A stretch of DNA of 49,309 nt from Desulfobacteraceae bacterium (GTDB taxonomy: Bacteria > Desulfobacterota > Desulfobacteria > Desulfobacterales > Desulfococcaceae), in the NCBI GenBank assembly GCA_011390755.1, contig JAABRU010000036.1:1-49309 (forward strand), given 5' to 3'. Numbering within the stretch: position 1 is the stretch's first letter; each line of letters begins with the position of its first letter. The notes under the pieces were generated by a model. It saw nothing but the letters and a program-made list of their open reading frames with translations. It was not told the DNA's origin and did not search any database. The position numbers and the translations under genes were made by a program. Positions 1-7,928 of the stretch are shown here, piece after piece.

Positions 1-12
1 CCAGCTGGCCGC

Positions 13-1446
13 TCATCTGGTTCCGCCGGAAAAACGCCCGTCCGTGAGCAGGGCCACATGGGCATCCAGATTCATGCCTGCGATAACAGAGGTGGGGGTC
101 AGCATTTCCCGCATCCCGGGCCCGCCCATAGGGCCTTCATAGCGGATGACCACAACATCCCCTTTCTGAATTCTGCCGTCCATGATGGACTGACTGGCGG
201 CTTCTTCGGAATCAAACACCCGTGCAGGGCCTTCATGCTGCATCATCTCTTCCCGGACTGCGGACTGTTTGACCACACATCCTTCGGGAGCCAGATTACC
301 GAAAAGAACTGCCAGACCGCCCTGCGCGTGGTATGGTTTTTTCAGGGGACGGATAACATCCGGGTCCAGAATACGGGCATTCCGGATATTTTCTCCCACG
401 GATTTTCCGTTTACAGTAATGCAGTCTTCATGGATACGTCCGGCCTGGGACAGTTCTTTCATCACCGCGGCAATGCCTCCGGCCCGGTTCAGATCCTCGA
501 GGTGATCTTTTCCGCCCGGACTCAGGGAGCAGAGATGAGGCGTTTTTGCACTGACCCCATTGATCATATTCAGATCAATATCCACCCCGGCCTCTTTGGC
601 AATGGCTGTCAGATGCAGCACGGTATTGGTGGAGCATCCCAGAGCCATATCCACGGCCAGGGCATTCTGAAAGGCTTTTTCCGTCATAATATCTTTGGGA
701 CATATATTTTTTTCCCACAGGTCCAGAATCTGCATTCCGGCGGTTTTGGCCAGGCGGATACGCGCGGCCATGACAGCCGGGATGGTCCCGTTTCCGGGCA
801 GTCCCATGCCGATGGCCTCGGTCAGACAGTTCATGGAATTGGCCGTAAACATGCCGGAACAGGAACCGCAGGTGGGGCAGGCCGCATCCTCCACTTCGGT
901 CAGTTCCTCTTCTGTCATTTTTCCGGATTTGACCGCGCCCACATATTCAAAGACCGTAATCAGATCCACTTTCTGCTCTTTGCGGGGATGCCTTCCGGCC
1001 AGCATGGGGCCTCCGCTGATAACAATGGTGGGAAGATTCAGCCGGGCCGCGGCCATAAGCATTCCGGGAACAATTTTATCACAGTTGGGGATCATCACCA
1101 GCGCATCCAGGGCATGGGCCGTGGCCATGACTTCAATGGAATCCGCAATAATTTCCCGGCTGCCCAGAGAATACTTCATTCCCGTATGGTTCATGGCAAT
1201 GCCGTCGCATACCCCGATAACACCGAATTCAATGGGCGTTCCCCCTGCCATGGAAATACCTGTTTTTACAGCATCCGTAATGGTATTCAGATGCACATGT
1301 CCGGGAACAATACTGTTGGCCGAGTTGGCTACACCAATGAGCGGACGGCGGATTTCCTCGTCCGTATAACCCATGGCCTTAAACAAAGCCCGGTGCGGAG
1401 CCCGCTCAATTCCTTTTTTCGCAATGTCACTTTTCATGTTTTTCAT
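13..1446 (-). CDS. ilvD: Dihydroxy-acid dehydratase, 3' end truncated
   Basis: Dehydrates 2,3-dihydroxy-acids to 2-keto acids, the third common step of isoleucine, valine and leucine synthesis; cytoplasmic Fe-S enzyme. The N-terminal [32 protein letters not shown] and [17 protein letters not shown] motifs include the Fe-S cysteines, and the frame runs to DGRFSGGTR. It then meets TGA at 13-15, where family members continue with G-x-x-IGH and some 65 more residues. TGA differs from a Gly codon (GGA) by one base, but the following codons also diverge, so a contig-edge error is as likely as a nonsense mutation. I start at ATG 1446, 12 nt after a GGGGGAG ribosome site; ATG 1437 (MKSDIAKKG) is equally family-like. 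An upstream ATG at 1485 lies inside the attenuator terminator and is unlikely. Identification is secure; intactness is not. Confidence 0.9.
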   Translation of the reverse strand: MKNMKSDIAKKGIERAPHRALFKAMGYTDEEIRRPLIGVANSANSIVPGHVHLNTITDAVKTGISMAGGTPIEFGVIGVCDGIAMNHTGMKYSLGSREIIADSIEVMATAHALDALVMIPNCDKIVPGMLMAAARLNLPTIVISGGPMLAGRHPRKEQKVDLITVFEYVGAVKSGKMTEEELTEVEDAACPTCGSCSGMFTANSMNCLTEAIGMGLPGNGTIPAVMAARIRLAKTAGMQILDLWEKNICPKDIMTEKAFQNALAVDMALGCSTNTVLHLTAIAKEAGVDIDLNMINGVSAKTPHLCSLSPGGKDHLEDLNRAGGIAAVMKELSQAGRIHEDCITVNGKSVGENIRNARILDPDVIRPLKKPYHAQGGLAVLFGNLAPEGCVVKQSAVREEMMQHEGPARVFDSEEAASQSIMDGRIQKGDVVVIRYEGPMGGPGMREMLTPTSVIAGMNLDAHVALLTDGRFSGGTR

Positions 1447-1465
1447 ATCAGATAATGTCTCCCCC

Positions 1466-1507
1466 AAAAAAAAATCCGTCACCAACCATCGGGCTGATAA
1501 CGGATTC
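1466..1507 (-). terminator. Attenuator terminator of ilvD
   Basis: Read on the minus strand, AATCCGTTATCAGCCC and GTTGGTGACGGATT form a stem of about 12-14 pairs with a few mismatches, followed directly by nine T. It lies between a branched-chain-rich leader peptide and the ilvD ribosome site, so it is an intrinsic terminator inside the leader, not a downstream terminator of another gene. Confidence 0.85.
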
Positions 1508-1551
1508 TTCTGTTTTGTTAAGATGCGGCAAATTTAGGCCATTATCAACCC
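1491..1551 (-). promoter_or_regulatory. Antiterminator pairing in ilvD leader
   Basis: GGGTTGATAA (1551-1542), which includes the leader peptide stop codon, can pair with TTATCAGCCC (1500-1491), the 5' arm of the terminator: nine Watson-Crick pairs and one G-U. The two pairings are mutually exclusive. A ribosome stalled at Ile/Val/Leu codons would leave this segment free to form the antiterminator; a ribosome reaching the stop codon would cover it and allow termination. Structure seen in the sequence; mechanism inferred from known ilv/leu attenuators. Confidence 0.75.
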
Positions 1552-1631
1552 ATTTCCTTTCTGGGGGGAAGGACACCCGGAAGAAGGACGAGAATAAGGT
1601 TAATAATGATAATGACAAATATACCGTTCAT
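1545..1631 (-). CDS. ilv leader peptide (28 aa)
   Basis: A 28-codon frame from ATG 1631 to TGA 1547-1545. The peptide starts MNGIFVIIIINLILVLL and ends PPRKEMG; 14 of 28 residues are Ile, Val or Leu, with a run of four Ile codons. A GGGA stretch about 7 nt upstream may serve as ribosome site. It starts some 20 nt after the predicted transcription start and stops just before the terminator. This is the arrangement of enterobacterial ilv leader peptides; the peptide itself is probably only a sensor of charged tRNA-Ile/Val/Leu. Confidence 0.85.
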   Translation of the reverse strand: MNGIFVIIIINLILVLLPGVLPPRKEMG

Positions 1632-1658
1632 TTTTTTCCCATGTGTAAGTTTACTGCG

Positions 1659-1687
1659 TTCATAACAGGATTCGGGGATATTGTCAA
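1659..1687 (-). promoter_or_regulatory. Sigma-70 type promoter of ilvD leader
   Basis: On the minus strand TTGACA (1687-1682), a 17-nt spacer and TATGAA (1664-1659). The -35 box is a perfect consensus and the spacing is ideal. Predicted start near 1652 places the leader ATG about 20 nt downstream. Confidence 0.75.
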
Positions 1688-1758
1688 CGTCTTTATTCCT
1701 TACATAAAATGATTTTAAAAACTGAATGTGATTTTTGCAGCTGAAATCCCCCCTGAAT

Positions 1759-1777
1759 CCCCCTTTGGAAAAGGGGG
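1759..1777. repeat. CCCCCTTT/AAAGGGGG palindrome
   Basis: Short G/C-run palindrome flanked by 'gaatccccc'. Similar sequences occur at 6575-6594 and about 34672-34690, so this is an interspersed small palindrome and not gene-specific. It lies in the gene-free stretch behind the ilvD promoter. Confidence 0.6.
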
Positions 1778-1901
1778 ACTTTGAAGTGTCCGCCCCTTAC
1801 GGCAGCCGCATTGCCGTCAGGGGCAATACAGTTGCCGTGTAAGGAATGTTTTTTGTATTTGCAGCCCCTGCACCGTAAGTCAGCAGCATTTGTCATCAGG
1901 G

Positions 1902-1997
1902 GTAGTGGGTCAAATCTGTTGAAAACTGTTGAAAATCCCCTCCCCCTGCCCCTCCCTTAAGGGAGGGGAAACCTTATCAGCGGATTTGACCCACTAC
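1902..1997. repeat. Inverted-repeat element (GTAGTGGGTCAAATC arms)
   Basis: Perfect 15-bp terminal inverted repeats GTAGTGGGTCAAATC (1902-1916) and its complement (1983-1997) enclose a second hairpin, CCCCTCCC/GGGAGGGG. The right arm recurs at about 7060-7075. Non-coding, MITE-like. Confidence 0.75.
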
Positions 1998-2001
1998 TGC
2001 T

Positions 2002-2156
2002 CTGTCAAGGTTAATCTGACGGGTATGTAACATATTGAATTTTTTTTGTAGGGTGGGCAAAAGCGCAGCGCTGCCCACCGATTCAGGTGGGCACGGAAAA
2101 ACATGTGCCCACCCTGCAAAAAATTCAACCCGTCATTTAAACCTTGACGGAACACT
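2002..2156. repeat. Inverted-repeat element, copy identical to contig end
   Basis: Arms CTGTCAAGGTTAATCTGACGGGT (given here as CTGTCAAGG...GACGGGT, 2002-2024) and ACCCGTCA...CCTTGACGG (2128-2150) enclose two hairpins built on GGTGGGCA/TGCCCACC. Bases 2056-2156 are the exact reverse complement of 49209-49309. Related arms with the form CGTCAAGGTTAAA occur at about 6665, 6825, 6990 and 29805. Confidence 0.8.
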
Positions 2157-2180
2157 ACCCCATCAGGGGGATAAGCAGAA

Positions 2181-3077
2181 TCACAATTCATTATCTTCAT
2201 TTTTTTTCAGGATTTCAATAATGTCTGCAATCGTTTCTTCTGCCTGCGATTCGGATACCGTGCAGGAACCGGCCCCCCGGTGACCGCCGCCGCCGAACTG
2301 CGAAAGCATGAGCCCGACGTTGACTTTGCATCCTTTGTTGAATATACTGTGACCGACCCCGACAATAACTTTGCCGGGTTCTTCTGTGTGCCTGCGTATT
2401 TTCATGCTGACAATGGCATCGGGAAACATGGAATAGACCAGAAACCGGTTCCCGCGGGGGGCTGTTGCATAGGAGCGCAGGTCGGTTACAGAAACATGTC
2501 CGTGCATCCGGGTATGATTTTCCAGTACGGATTTAAATTTTTCATTATCCGCCCGGACAGTCCGGCAGCGTTTTTTTACTTCGGCATCTTCCATAATCTC
2601 TTCAATACTGCACTTTCGCAGCATTTGCACCAGACGGTTCCAATAGGGTTCATCCGCGGGTTCACTTCCGGAAAGGGTCATGGAAAGCAGAATATAGGGG
2701 TATTTTTCCGGATGCAGCACTTCATCCAGGGAAAGATCCGCAGAATCAATTTTATCGGTTTGACGGATCATCTCACTGTAATCACGGGTAAAACGATCTT
2801 TATAATACTCATATACAACCCCTGCTGCCGAGGGCGCAATTTTAAAACTTCCCTTAAAATTTTCCGCGGGTTTATTGGTATAATGATGATCAAACCAGAG
2901 TGCGCAGTCCGGATGAAAGGGCAGATTTGCCAGAATATCCCCCGGGTATATACTGACCATTCCTTTCTGCATATCATTGGGTTCTGTCCATTTTACCGGT
3001 TTGCTGATCTGTTCGACTTCGTACAGCAGGGCAGCACATACAAGCCCGTCAAAATCAGGGCGGCTTACAATTCTCAT
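2181..3077 (-). CDS. DHH/DHHA1 family phosphoesterase
   Basis: A 298-residue protein of the DHH superfamily (RecJ, exopolyphosphatase, nanoRNase). The metal-binding DHH motif is DHH at residues 63-65 (ALWFDHHYTN), and the C-terminal DHHA1 substrate domain has GGGGHRGAGSC near residues 263-273. The first acidic motif is RPDFDG (residues 6-11), divergent from the usual DHDADG but keeping two Asp. It probably cleaves a phosphodiester or phosphoanhydride in the cytoplasm; the substrate cannot be told from sequence. Start ATG 3077 has CGGAGGACTT just upstream. Monocistronic; divergent from the SixA operon. Confidence 0.85.
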   Translation of the reverse strand: MRIVSRPDFDGLVCAALLYEVEQISKPVKWTEPNDMQKGMVSIYPGDILANLPFHPDCALWFDHHYTNKPAENFKGSFKIAPSAAGVVYEYYKDRFTRDYSEMIRQTDKIDSADLSLDEVLHPEKYPYILLSMTLSGSEPADEPYWNRLVQMLRKCSIEEIMEDAEVKKRCRTVRADNEKFKSVLENHTRMHGHVSVTDLRSYATAPRGNRFLVYSMFPDAIVSMKIRRHTEEPGKVIVGVGHSIFNKGCKVNVGLMLSQFGGGGHRGAGSCTVSESQAEETIADIIEILKKNEDNEL

Positions 3078-3464
3078 AAGTCCTCCGAAAAATAATATTG
3101 AGATTCAATAGATATTATTATATTTTACAAAAAGCATTTTTCATGTATAGTCAGCAAAGCGGAAACGCTGTCCGGGGCATCATTTTCCGGTTTCCGGAAA
3201 AAGACAGATACCGGATATTTTCCGATTCGCTGCCGCGGATACCGGGAAAACCGCTCGCGGGTCAAATCCCCTGAACCTTTTTCTGTAAGACGTATTGCAC
3301 AGACCCCGGAGCCGGACTCTGACGGGCGTATACAGCCCCCGCAATCCCGGCCGTCCTCAGGAAAAATCAGATGCAGCAGGGGATTTTTGGGACCGCTGTC
3401 GGAAAGTCGGTATAAACACTGAATTATAACGGCAATTATATAAAAATACAAGTAAGGAAAACAT
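3078..3464. other. Divergent intergenic region
   Basis: Separates the DHH gene (minus) from sixA (plus). AT-rich at both ends (3095-3125 and 3420-3455), as expected for two divergent promoters, and without a convincing gene. I could not assign -35/-10 boxes with confidence. Confidence 0.4.
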
Positions 3465-3926
3465 ATGGCACTATTTCTGGTACAGCATGGCAGGAATTTT
3501 TCCAAAACAGAAGATCCGGATCAGGGACTGACCCCCGAAGGCATGACGGAAACCTGGCGGATAGCGGAAGTTGCCAAAGGATACCGTGTTCCGGTCAACC
3601 GTATTATTCACAGCGGCAAAAAACGGGCCCGGCAGACAGCCGAGATATTTGCCGAATTTCTGAATCCGCCGGAAGGCATTTTCCAGGCCGAGGGACTCAA
3701 ACCTCTGGATGATCCGGGGGTATTTGCCGAAATCCTCAAACCCGAAGACGGCCTGATGCTGGTAGGGCATCTTCCCTTTCTGGAAAAACTGACGGCCTTT
3801 TTGATTACCGGAGATACGGATATACATGTATTCCGTTTCCAAAACGGCGGAATTCTCTGCCTGGATAATTATCCGGATACAGATAAATGGACTGTCAGAT
3901 GGGCTTTGATGCCGGAAATCGGATAA
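3465..3926 (+). CDS. sixA: SixA-like phosphohistidine phosphatase
   Basis: Histidine phosphatase superfamily, 153 residues, the short SixA length. SixA removes phosphate from HPt histidines of hybrid kinases. The phosphate pocket motif that is normally RHG reads QHG (residues 7-9, LVQHGRN); His8, the phospho-acceptor, is kept, as is the second catalytic His102 in MLVGHLPFL. I recall LVQHG as recurrent in deltaproteobacterial members, so this may be a subfamily and not an inactive copy. AAGGAAAAC precedes the ATG. First gene of a four-gene plus-strand run (rhomboid, Gly/Cys-tail protein, radical SAM). A hybrid kinase with an HPt domain at 7929 is a possible partner. Confidence 0.82.
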   Translation: MALFLVQHGRNFSKTEDPDQGLTPEGMTETWRIAEVAKGYRVPVNRIIHSGKKRARQTAEIFAEFLNPPEGIFQAEGLKPLDDPGVFAEILKPEDGLMLVGHLPFLEKLTAFLITGDTDIHVFRFQNGGILCLDNYPDTDKWTVRWALMPEIG

Positions 3927-3930
3927 AAAA

Positions 3931-4530
3931 ATGTCAGATCACAATTACCCTGATAAAGAAATCCCGAAGGACAGCAGAATTTTTCAGAATGTGCAGATAG
4001 CCTTTGCTGTCATTGCGCTTTTGTGGATCATTCACCTGCTGGATATTGTTTTACCTGCCGATCTGCAGTTATACGGACTTCAGCCCCGCAGCCCGGACGG
4101 TCTGAGAGGGATTGTCTGTTATCCCTTTCTGCACAGCAATTTCCGCCACCTTTCCGGCAATTCGGGCACACTGTTCATGCTGCTGACTGTTTCTTTATCC
4201 ATGAGCCGGAAAATGACCGGAGCTGCCCTGACAGTCATCATTTTTGCGGGCGGCGCAGGGGTATGGCTTTTCGGGAAACCGGGAACCATCCATATCGGGG
4301 CCAGCGGTGTTATTTTCGGCCTTATCGGATTTCTGCTTTTTATCGGTATTTTTCAGAAAAACTGGAAAACATTTCTTTTTTCCCTTGCTGTGTTCATGGC
4401 TTACGGAGGTGCGCTCTGGTCTTTGCTCATTGTCCGTTCCGGTGTCAGCTGGAGTGCACATTTCTGGGGATTTACATCCGGTATCGCCGCGGCCTGGCTC
4501 ATGCCGAAATCCCCCCAAGTCGGAAAATAA
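3931..4530 (+). CDS. Rhomboid family intramembrane serine protease
   Basis: Polytopic membrane protease, 199 residues, cleaving transmembrane segments inside the bilayer. Catalytic dyad visible: Ser125 in GASGVIFG and His178 in SAHFWGF. The HSNFRHLSGN motif (residues 68-77) supplies the conserved His and Asn of the second helix. About six hydrophobic segments. The start lies 4 nt after the sixA stop, so it is translationally coupled. The following gene encodes a membrane protein, a possible but untested substrate. Confidence 0.9.
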   Translation: MSDHNYPDKEIPKDSRIFQNVQIAFAVIALLWIIHLLDIVLPADLQLYGLQPRSPDGLRGIVCYPFLHSNFRHLSGNSGTLFMLLTVSLSMSRKMTGAALTVIIFAGGAGVWLFGKPGTIHIGASGVIFGLIGFLLFIGIFQKNWKTFLFSLAVFMAYGGALWSLLIVRSGVSWSAHFWGFTSGIAAAWLMPKSPQVGK

Positions 4531-4543
4531 CCGGAGGTATAAC

Positions 4544-5473
4544 ATGTTTGGTATTCCCTATGCGCTTCTGAGCATGATTGCCCGCATTCCCGGCCCCGTC
4601 TATCTCATGATTTTCATCGGGGCCGCCATTGTCTGCATTATTATTGCCCGGCGCTGGGCCGATGCGGACAATTCCCTGGAGTATCCCATGCCCGATATGA
4701 GTCATTTTGATCCCTACACCATCGCTGCACTGCGCGGGAAAGAAAATTCGGTTATCCGCACAGCCGTATTCAGTCTTTGGAAACAGGAGCTTGTGGAAAT
4801 TCGCGGAGAGGGCAGAGAAATGGAGATTCAGAGCGTACCCGCGCATAAAAATATTCTGAATTCAGTGGAAAAACCCATCCATCTCTTTCTGGCAACCGCC
4901 CGGAAACCCAAAGATATCTTCAGTGACTCTTCCCTGCTTTCCCAGGTAACGGCCTATACGGAGGCCGGTCGCAGAGAAATGAAAAAACTGCGACTGATCC
5001 GTTCTGTCAAAGACCGTCTGCGGGCATGGACGGCTTTTTTTGTCATGGGAGGTCTTATCGGCGGCATCGGCGGGGTGAAACTGGTGCTGGGACTGATGCG
5101 GGACCGCCCCGTGGGGTTTCTGATTTTTCTCATGATTGTCTCCCTGATTATTCTCTTGTGCGCGGTGCAGCCCTGGCAGTATTACACCCGGCTGGGCAAA
5201 AAATATCTGAAAGCCGTGGAACAGCATTTTCAGTGGCTGCAGGATTCGGTAAAGGAGGGAAAAATTCCTGAAGGGATTGACCCTGCCCTGGCCGTTGCCA
5301 TTTTCGGGGTGGGCATTTTTGCGGGTGTAACCCTGTTTGAACCTTTTGTCAATGCTTTCCCCCTTGCCAGTGCAGGCACTTCCAGCGGCGGTACCGGCGG
5401 CTGCGGAGGAGGATGCGGGGGGGGATGCGGCGGCGGGGGCGGCTGCGGAGGAGGATGCGGCGGCTGCGGATAA
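4544..5473 (+). CDS. Membrane protein with Gly/Cys-rich tail (TIGR04222-like)
   Basis: 309 residues. One hydrophobic helix at about 12-34, a soluble middle part (PYTIAALRGKENSVIRTA), two helices around 165-215, a short hydrophobic stretch near 260, and a C-terminal tail of about 30 residues made almost only of Gly and six Cys. It resembles the TIGR04222 membrane-protein family, from memory. Start ATG 4544 follows GGAGG with 7 nt spacing; the open frame extends further upstream only inside the rhomboid gene. The tail DNA (about 5385-5470) overlaps, in another frame, the only open start region of the downstream radical SAM gene. Co-occurrence of a Gly/Cys tail and a radical SAM/SPASM enzyme suggests post-translational modification of the tail (inference). 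Confidence 0.8.
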   Translation: MFGIPYALLSMIARIPGPVYLMIFIGAAIVCIIIARRWADADNSLEYPMPDMSHFDPYTIAALRGKENSVIRTAVFSLWKQELVEIRGEGREMEIQSVPAHKNILNSVEKPIHLFLATARKPKDIFSDSSLLSQVTAYTEAGRREMKKLRLIRSVKDRLRAWTAFFVMGGLIGGIGGVKLVLGLMRDRPVGFLIFLMIVSLIILLCAVQPWQYYTRLGKKYLKAVEQHFQWLQDSVKEGKIPEGIDPALAVAIFGVGIFAGVTLFEPFVNAFPLASAGTSSGGTGGCGGGCGGGCGGGGGCGGGCGGCG

Positions 5474-6568
5474 AGGAATACGCTGCAGAAATCCGGCATT
5501 TCCGAAGATAGCGGAAAATGCCTGTATTCCCCCCGGTCTGCTTTTTCAGTGGCATATTACGGATCGCTGTAATTTGCGCTGCACACACTGCTATCAGGAC
5601 AGTTACCTGGGGGAAGAACCGGAATTCGGGGAACTGCTGCATATTCTGGCGCAGTTTCGGGAACTGACGGATTTCTGGAAAAAAAAAGTTCCCGGATTCC
5701 GCTGCCACATCACAGTGTCCGGGGGGGAACCTTTTGTGCGGAAAGATTTTTCTGATCTGCTGGATGTCTTTTATGCACAGCGGGAGTATTTCTCTTTTGC
5801 CATTCTGACCAACGGCAGTTTTATAGATGAGCAGACAGCCCGGCGACTGAAAAAACTGCAACCGGCCTTTGTGCAGATCAGTCTGGAAGGAGGCCGGGGG
5901 ATCCATGAAAAAATCCGGGGAAAAGGAAGTTATGGGCTGGCAGTCCGGGCTTTGCAGAACCTGGTACGGGAAAAGATCCGCTGTTTCATCTCTTTTACCG
6001 CACACCGGGAAAATTATAAAGAATTTCCCACAGTCGCCCGCTTAGGAAAAAAACTGGGGGTTTCCAGGGTATGGGCCGACCGGCTGATTCCCCGGGGCAG
6101 CGGAGCGGAAATGGCGGATCTGCTTTTGAACCCGGCGGAAACCCGGCAGTTTTTCCGGATCATGGTTCGGTGCCGTCCGGGGAAACTTCTGCATTGCCGC
6201 TGCTGCGGCATTTGCATAAAACGGAAATCGCCATGCACCGCGCCCTGCAGTTTTTATGCGGCGACGGCAGACCCTATCACTGCACTGCCGGAGACAGTCT
6301 GATGACGGTTCTTCCGAACGGCGATCTGCTGCCCTGCCGGAGGATGCCGGTTTCCGTCGGCAATCTGAAAAAAAAACACCTGGCAGAATTATATTATACA
6401 AGTGACTTTTTCCGGGATCTGCGGGACAGAAGACGTATCAGTCGGGGCTGTGAAAACTGCTTTTATCAGAAACTCTGCCGGGGGGGGCTCAAATGCCTGT
6501 CCTACGCTGTTTACGGTTCTCCCTTCCGGGCAGATCCGGGATGCTGGCGGGCGGATCCGGATGCCTGA
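5337..6568 (+). pseudogene. Radical SAM/SPASM protein, frameshifted
   Basis: Frame one (to 6302) carries the radical SAM core: HITDRCNLRCTHCYQD with the CxxxCxxC cluster motif, VSGGEPFVRKD and LTNGSF. Frame two (about 6170-6568) carries the rest: MHRALQFLCGDGRPYHCTAG, LPNGDLLPCRRMP and a SPASM cysteine set CENCFYQKLC. Passing from one to the other needs a change by one base (apparent 1-nt loss) between about 6165 and 6200, near the run CCGGGGAAA. The start is also unclear: between the end of the preceding gene (5473) and the CNLRC motif there is no ATG, GTG or TTG in frame, so the frame opens at ATG 5337 or 5352 inside the Gly/Cys gene, or at a rare codon. Such enzymes modify peptides; the neighbouring Gly/Cys tail is the obvious candidate substrate. 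Sequencing error remains possible. Confidence 0.8.
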
Positions 6569-6574
6569 TTTAGG

Positions 6575-6594
6575 CCCCCCTTTTGCAAAGGGGG
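6575..6594. repeat. CCCCCCTTTT/AAAGGGGG palindrome
   Basis: Short palindrome directly after the radical SAM stop codon, similar to those at 1759-1777 and 34672-34690. It could act as a transcription stop, but has no clear T-run. Confidence 0.5.
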
Positions 6595-6708
6595 ATTAAG
6601 TGGGATTTTCAGATACTTGTAAAAAAAGCCATTTTTCCCAAAGGGGAGAAAAATGCATAGTGTTCCGTCAGGGTTAAACTGACATGTATGCGGAACCTCT
6701 CCGGAACC

Positions 6709-6817
6709 CTAGTGCATTGTCAACTTTGAATCTGTGACTTCAGTTGCACTGAAACACCTGAATTTTTGGTAAAATCCGGTATTTTAACCCATAATTTCAA
6801 ATTTGACAAAGCACTAG
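6709..6817. repeat. Inverted-repeat element (CTAGTGC arms)
   Basis: Arms CTAGTGCATTGTCAACTTTGA and TCAAATTTGACAAAGCACTAG (about 22 bp, three mismatches) enclose about 65 bp of AT-rich DNA. Its right end touches another copy of the TGCATTGTCAAAGTTAAACTGACGG motif, so elements are inserted next to or into one another. Confidence 0.7.
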
Positions 6818-7080
6818 TGCATTGTCAAAGTTAAACTGACGGCTTATGTCACTCCTGCAGGGGCGCACTGCATAGGCCCTGAAGCCGCTCATACCGGGCG
6901 TATGCAATACGCCCCTGCAGACAAAATTACTCTGTTTTTCATTATAAAACAGAAGTTTATAAGTTTAAAAAGCGGTGTGCCGGTGTATCGTCAAAGTTAA
7001 AATGACGGCTTATGTTACTCCTGTAAGGGCCTTTGCATACGCCCCTGCCGAAAAAACAACGGATTTGACCCACTGTCAAA
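6818..7080. repeat. Nested small repeats, gene-free
   Basis: Contains a hairpin with 11-bp arms CTGCAGGGGCG (6855-6865) and CGCCCCTGCAG (6910-6920), two motifs GTCAAAGTTAAA-TGACGGCTTATGT (about 6825 and 6990), and a right-arm fragment GGATTTGACCCACT (7060-7073) of the element at 1902-1997. No coding signal. Confidence 0.6.
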
Positions 7081-7152
7081 AAGCGGAAAGGCACTGGGAT
7101 TGTTCATTTATCAATTTTTGGTGAAGCATTGTTTCACAAAAGAGGTTTGCAA

Positions 7153-7890
7153 ATGGAAACAGCAGAGAAATTATCTGAAACAAATCTGGAAAAAAGCGAT
7201 GCGGAAGCACTCCGGACCCTGTGCCGGGAGTTGGCGGAAATTCTGGGAGAGAATCTGATTTCCCTCACACTCTACGGCAGCGCGGTACGCAAAGATTATA
7301 TCCCCGGCAGAAGCAATATCAACCTGCTGGCGGTTCTGAATTATATTGATTTACAGATTCTCAAATCTATCATTGACCCGGTTTTCCGGGGCCGCCGTTT
7401 CGGTATTATCCCTTTTTTTCTGACACAGGAGGATCTGCGCACATCCGCGGATGTTTTCCCTGTCAAATTTCTTTCCATGAAAGAAAATTATGAAGTTTTG
7501 TCCGGAGAAGATGAACTGGGCGCACTGAAAATTGATCGGGAGCATCTGCGCCTGCGTTGCGAACAGGTGATCAGGAATATCCTGCTCCGTATGCGTCGGC
7601 ACTATGTCCTATCGGGCGGCCGCCGTCTGACCCAGGTAATGTCGGGAATGACTGTGGGATTTCTGGAATCCCTCCGGGTGCTCTACTCTCTTATTCACGG
7701 CAGTCTGCCCTCCCGGGAAGAAACCATTGAAACTTCTGCCAACACCTTCGGTATTGATCCCGAAATCCTGATTAATCTCAATACACTGCGGGAACTGGAT
7801 GTTTCCCTGCCCAGAGATGAGGAAGAAGAACTTTATGCTGCTTTGATGAAGGCCGTGGAAACTGCCGCCCGGATCGCGGATCAATTATAA
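7153..7890 (+). CDS. Nucleotidyltransferase-like protein
   Basis: 245 residues. The segment [20 protein letters not shown] resembles the GS...D motif of the pol-beta nucleotidyltransferase fold, but the second acidic residue pattern is weak ([10 protein letters not shown] where D-x-D is usual), so catalysis is doubtful. The C-terminal half is helical and uncharacterised. Start ATG 7153 is preceded by AGAGG at 7 nt. Located 38 nt before a hybrid kinase gene on the same strand, likely cotranscribed. Function unknown; not recognised beyond the fold. Confidence 0.65.
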   Translation: METAEKLSETNLEKSDAEALRTLCRELAEILGENLISLTLYGSAVRKDYIPGRSNINLLAVLNYIDLQILKSIIDPVFRGRRFGIIPFFLTQEDLRTSADVFPVKFLSMKENYEVLSGEDELGALKIDREHLRLRCEQVIRNILLRMRRHYVLSGGRRLTQVMSGMTVGFLESLRVLYSLIHGSLPSREETIETSANTFGIDPEILINLNTLRELDVSLPRDEEEELYAALMKAVETAARIADQL

Positions 7891-7928
7891 TACTTTTCTC
7901 AAAACCAGAGAAGCGGAAGGAGAGAGAA

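Noticed and set aside
58..1455. Long open frame on the plus strand (465 codons) opposite ilvD
   Set aside because: It is the antisense shadow of ilvD; the protein is His/Gly/Phe-rich without family motifs.
3125..3505. 126-codon minus-strand frame between the DHH and sixA genes
   Set aside because: Crosses the sixA start and shows no family motif; intergenic composition.
4244..4543. Longer N terminus for the Gly/Cys-tail protein
   Set aside because: The extension lies inside the rhomboid gene; GGAGG at the ATG 4544 marks the real start.
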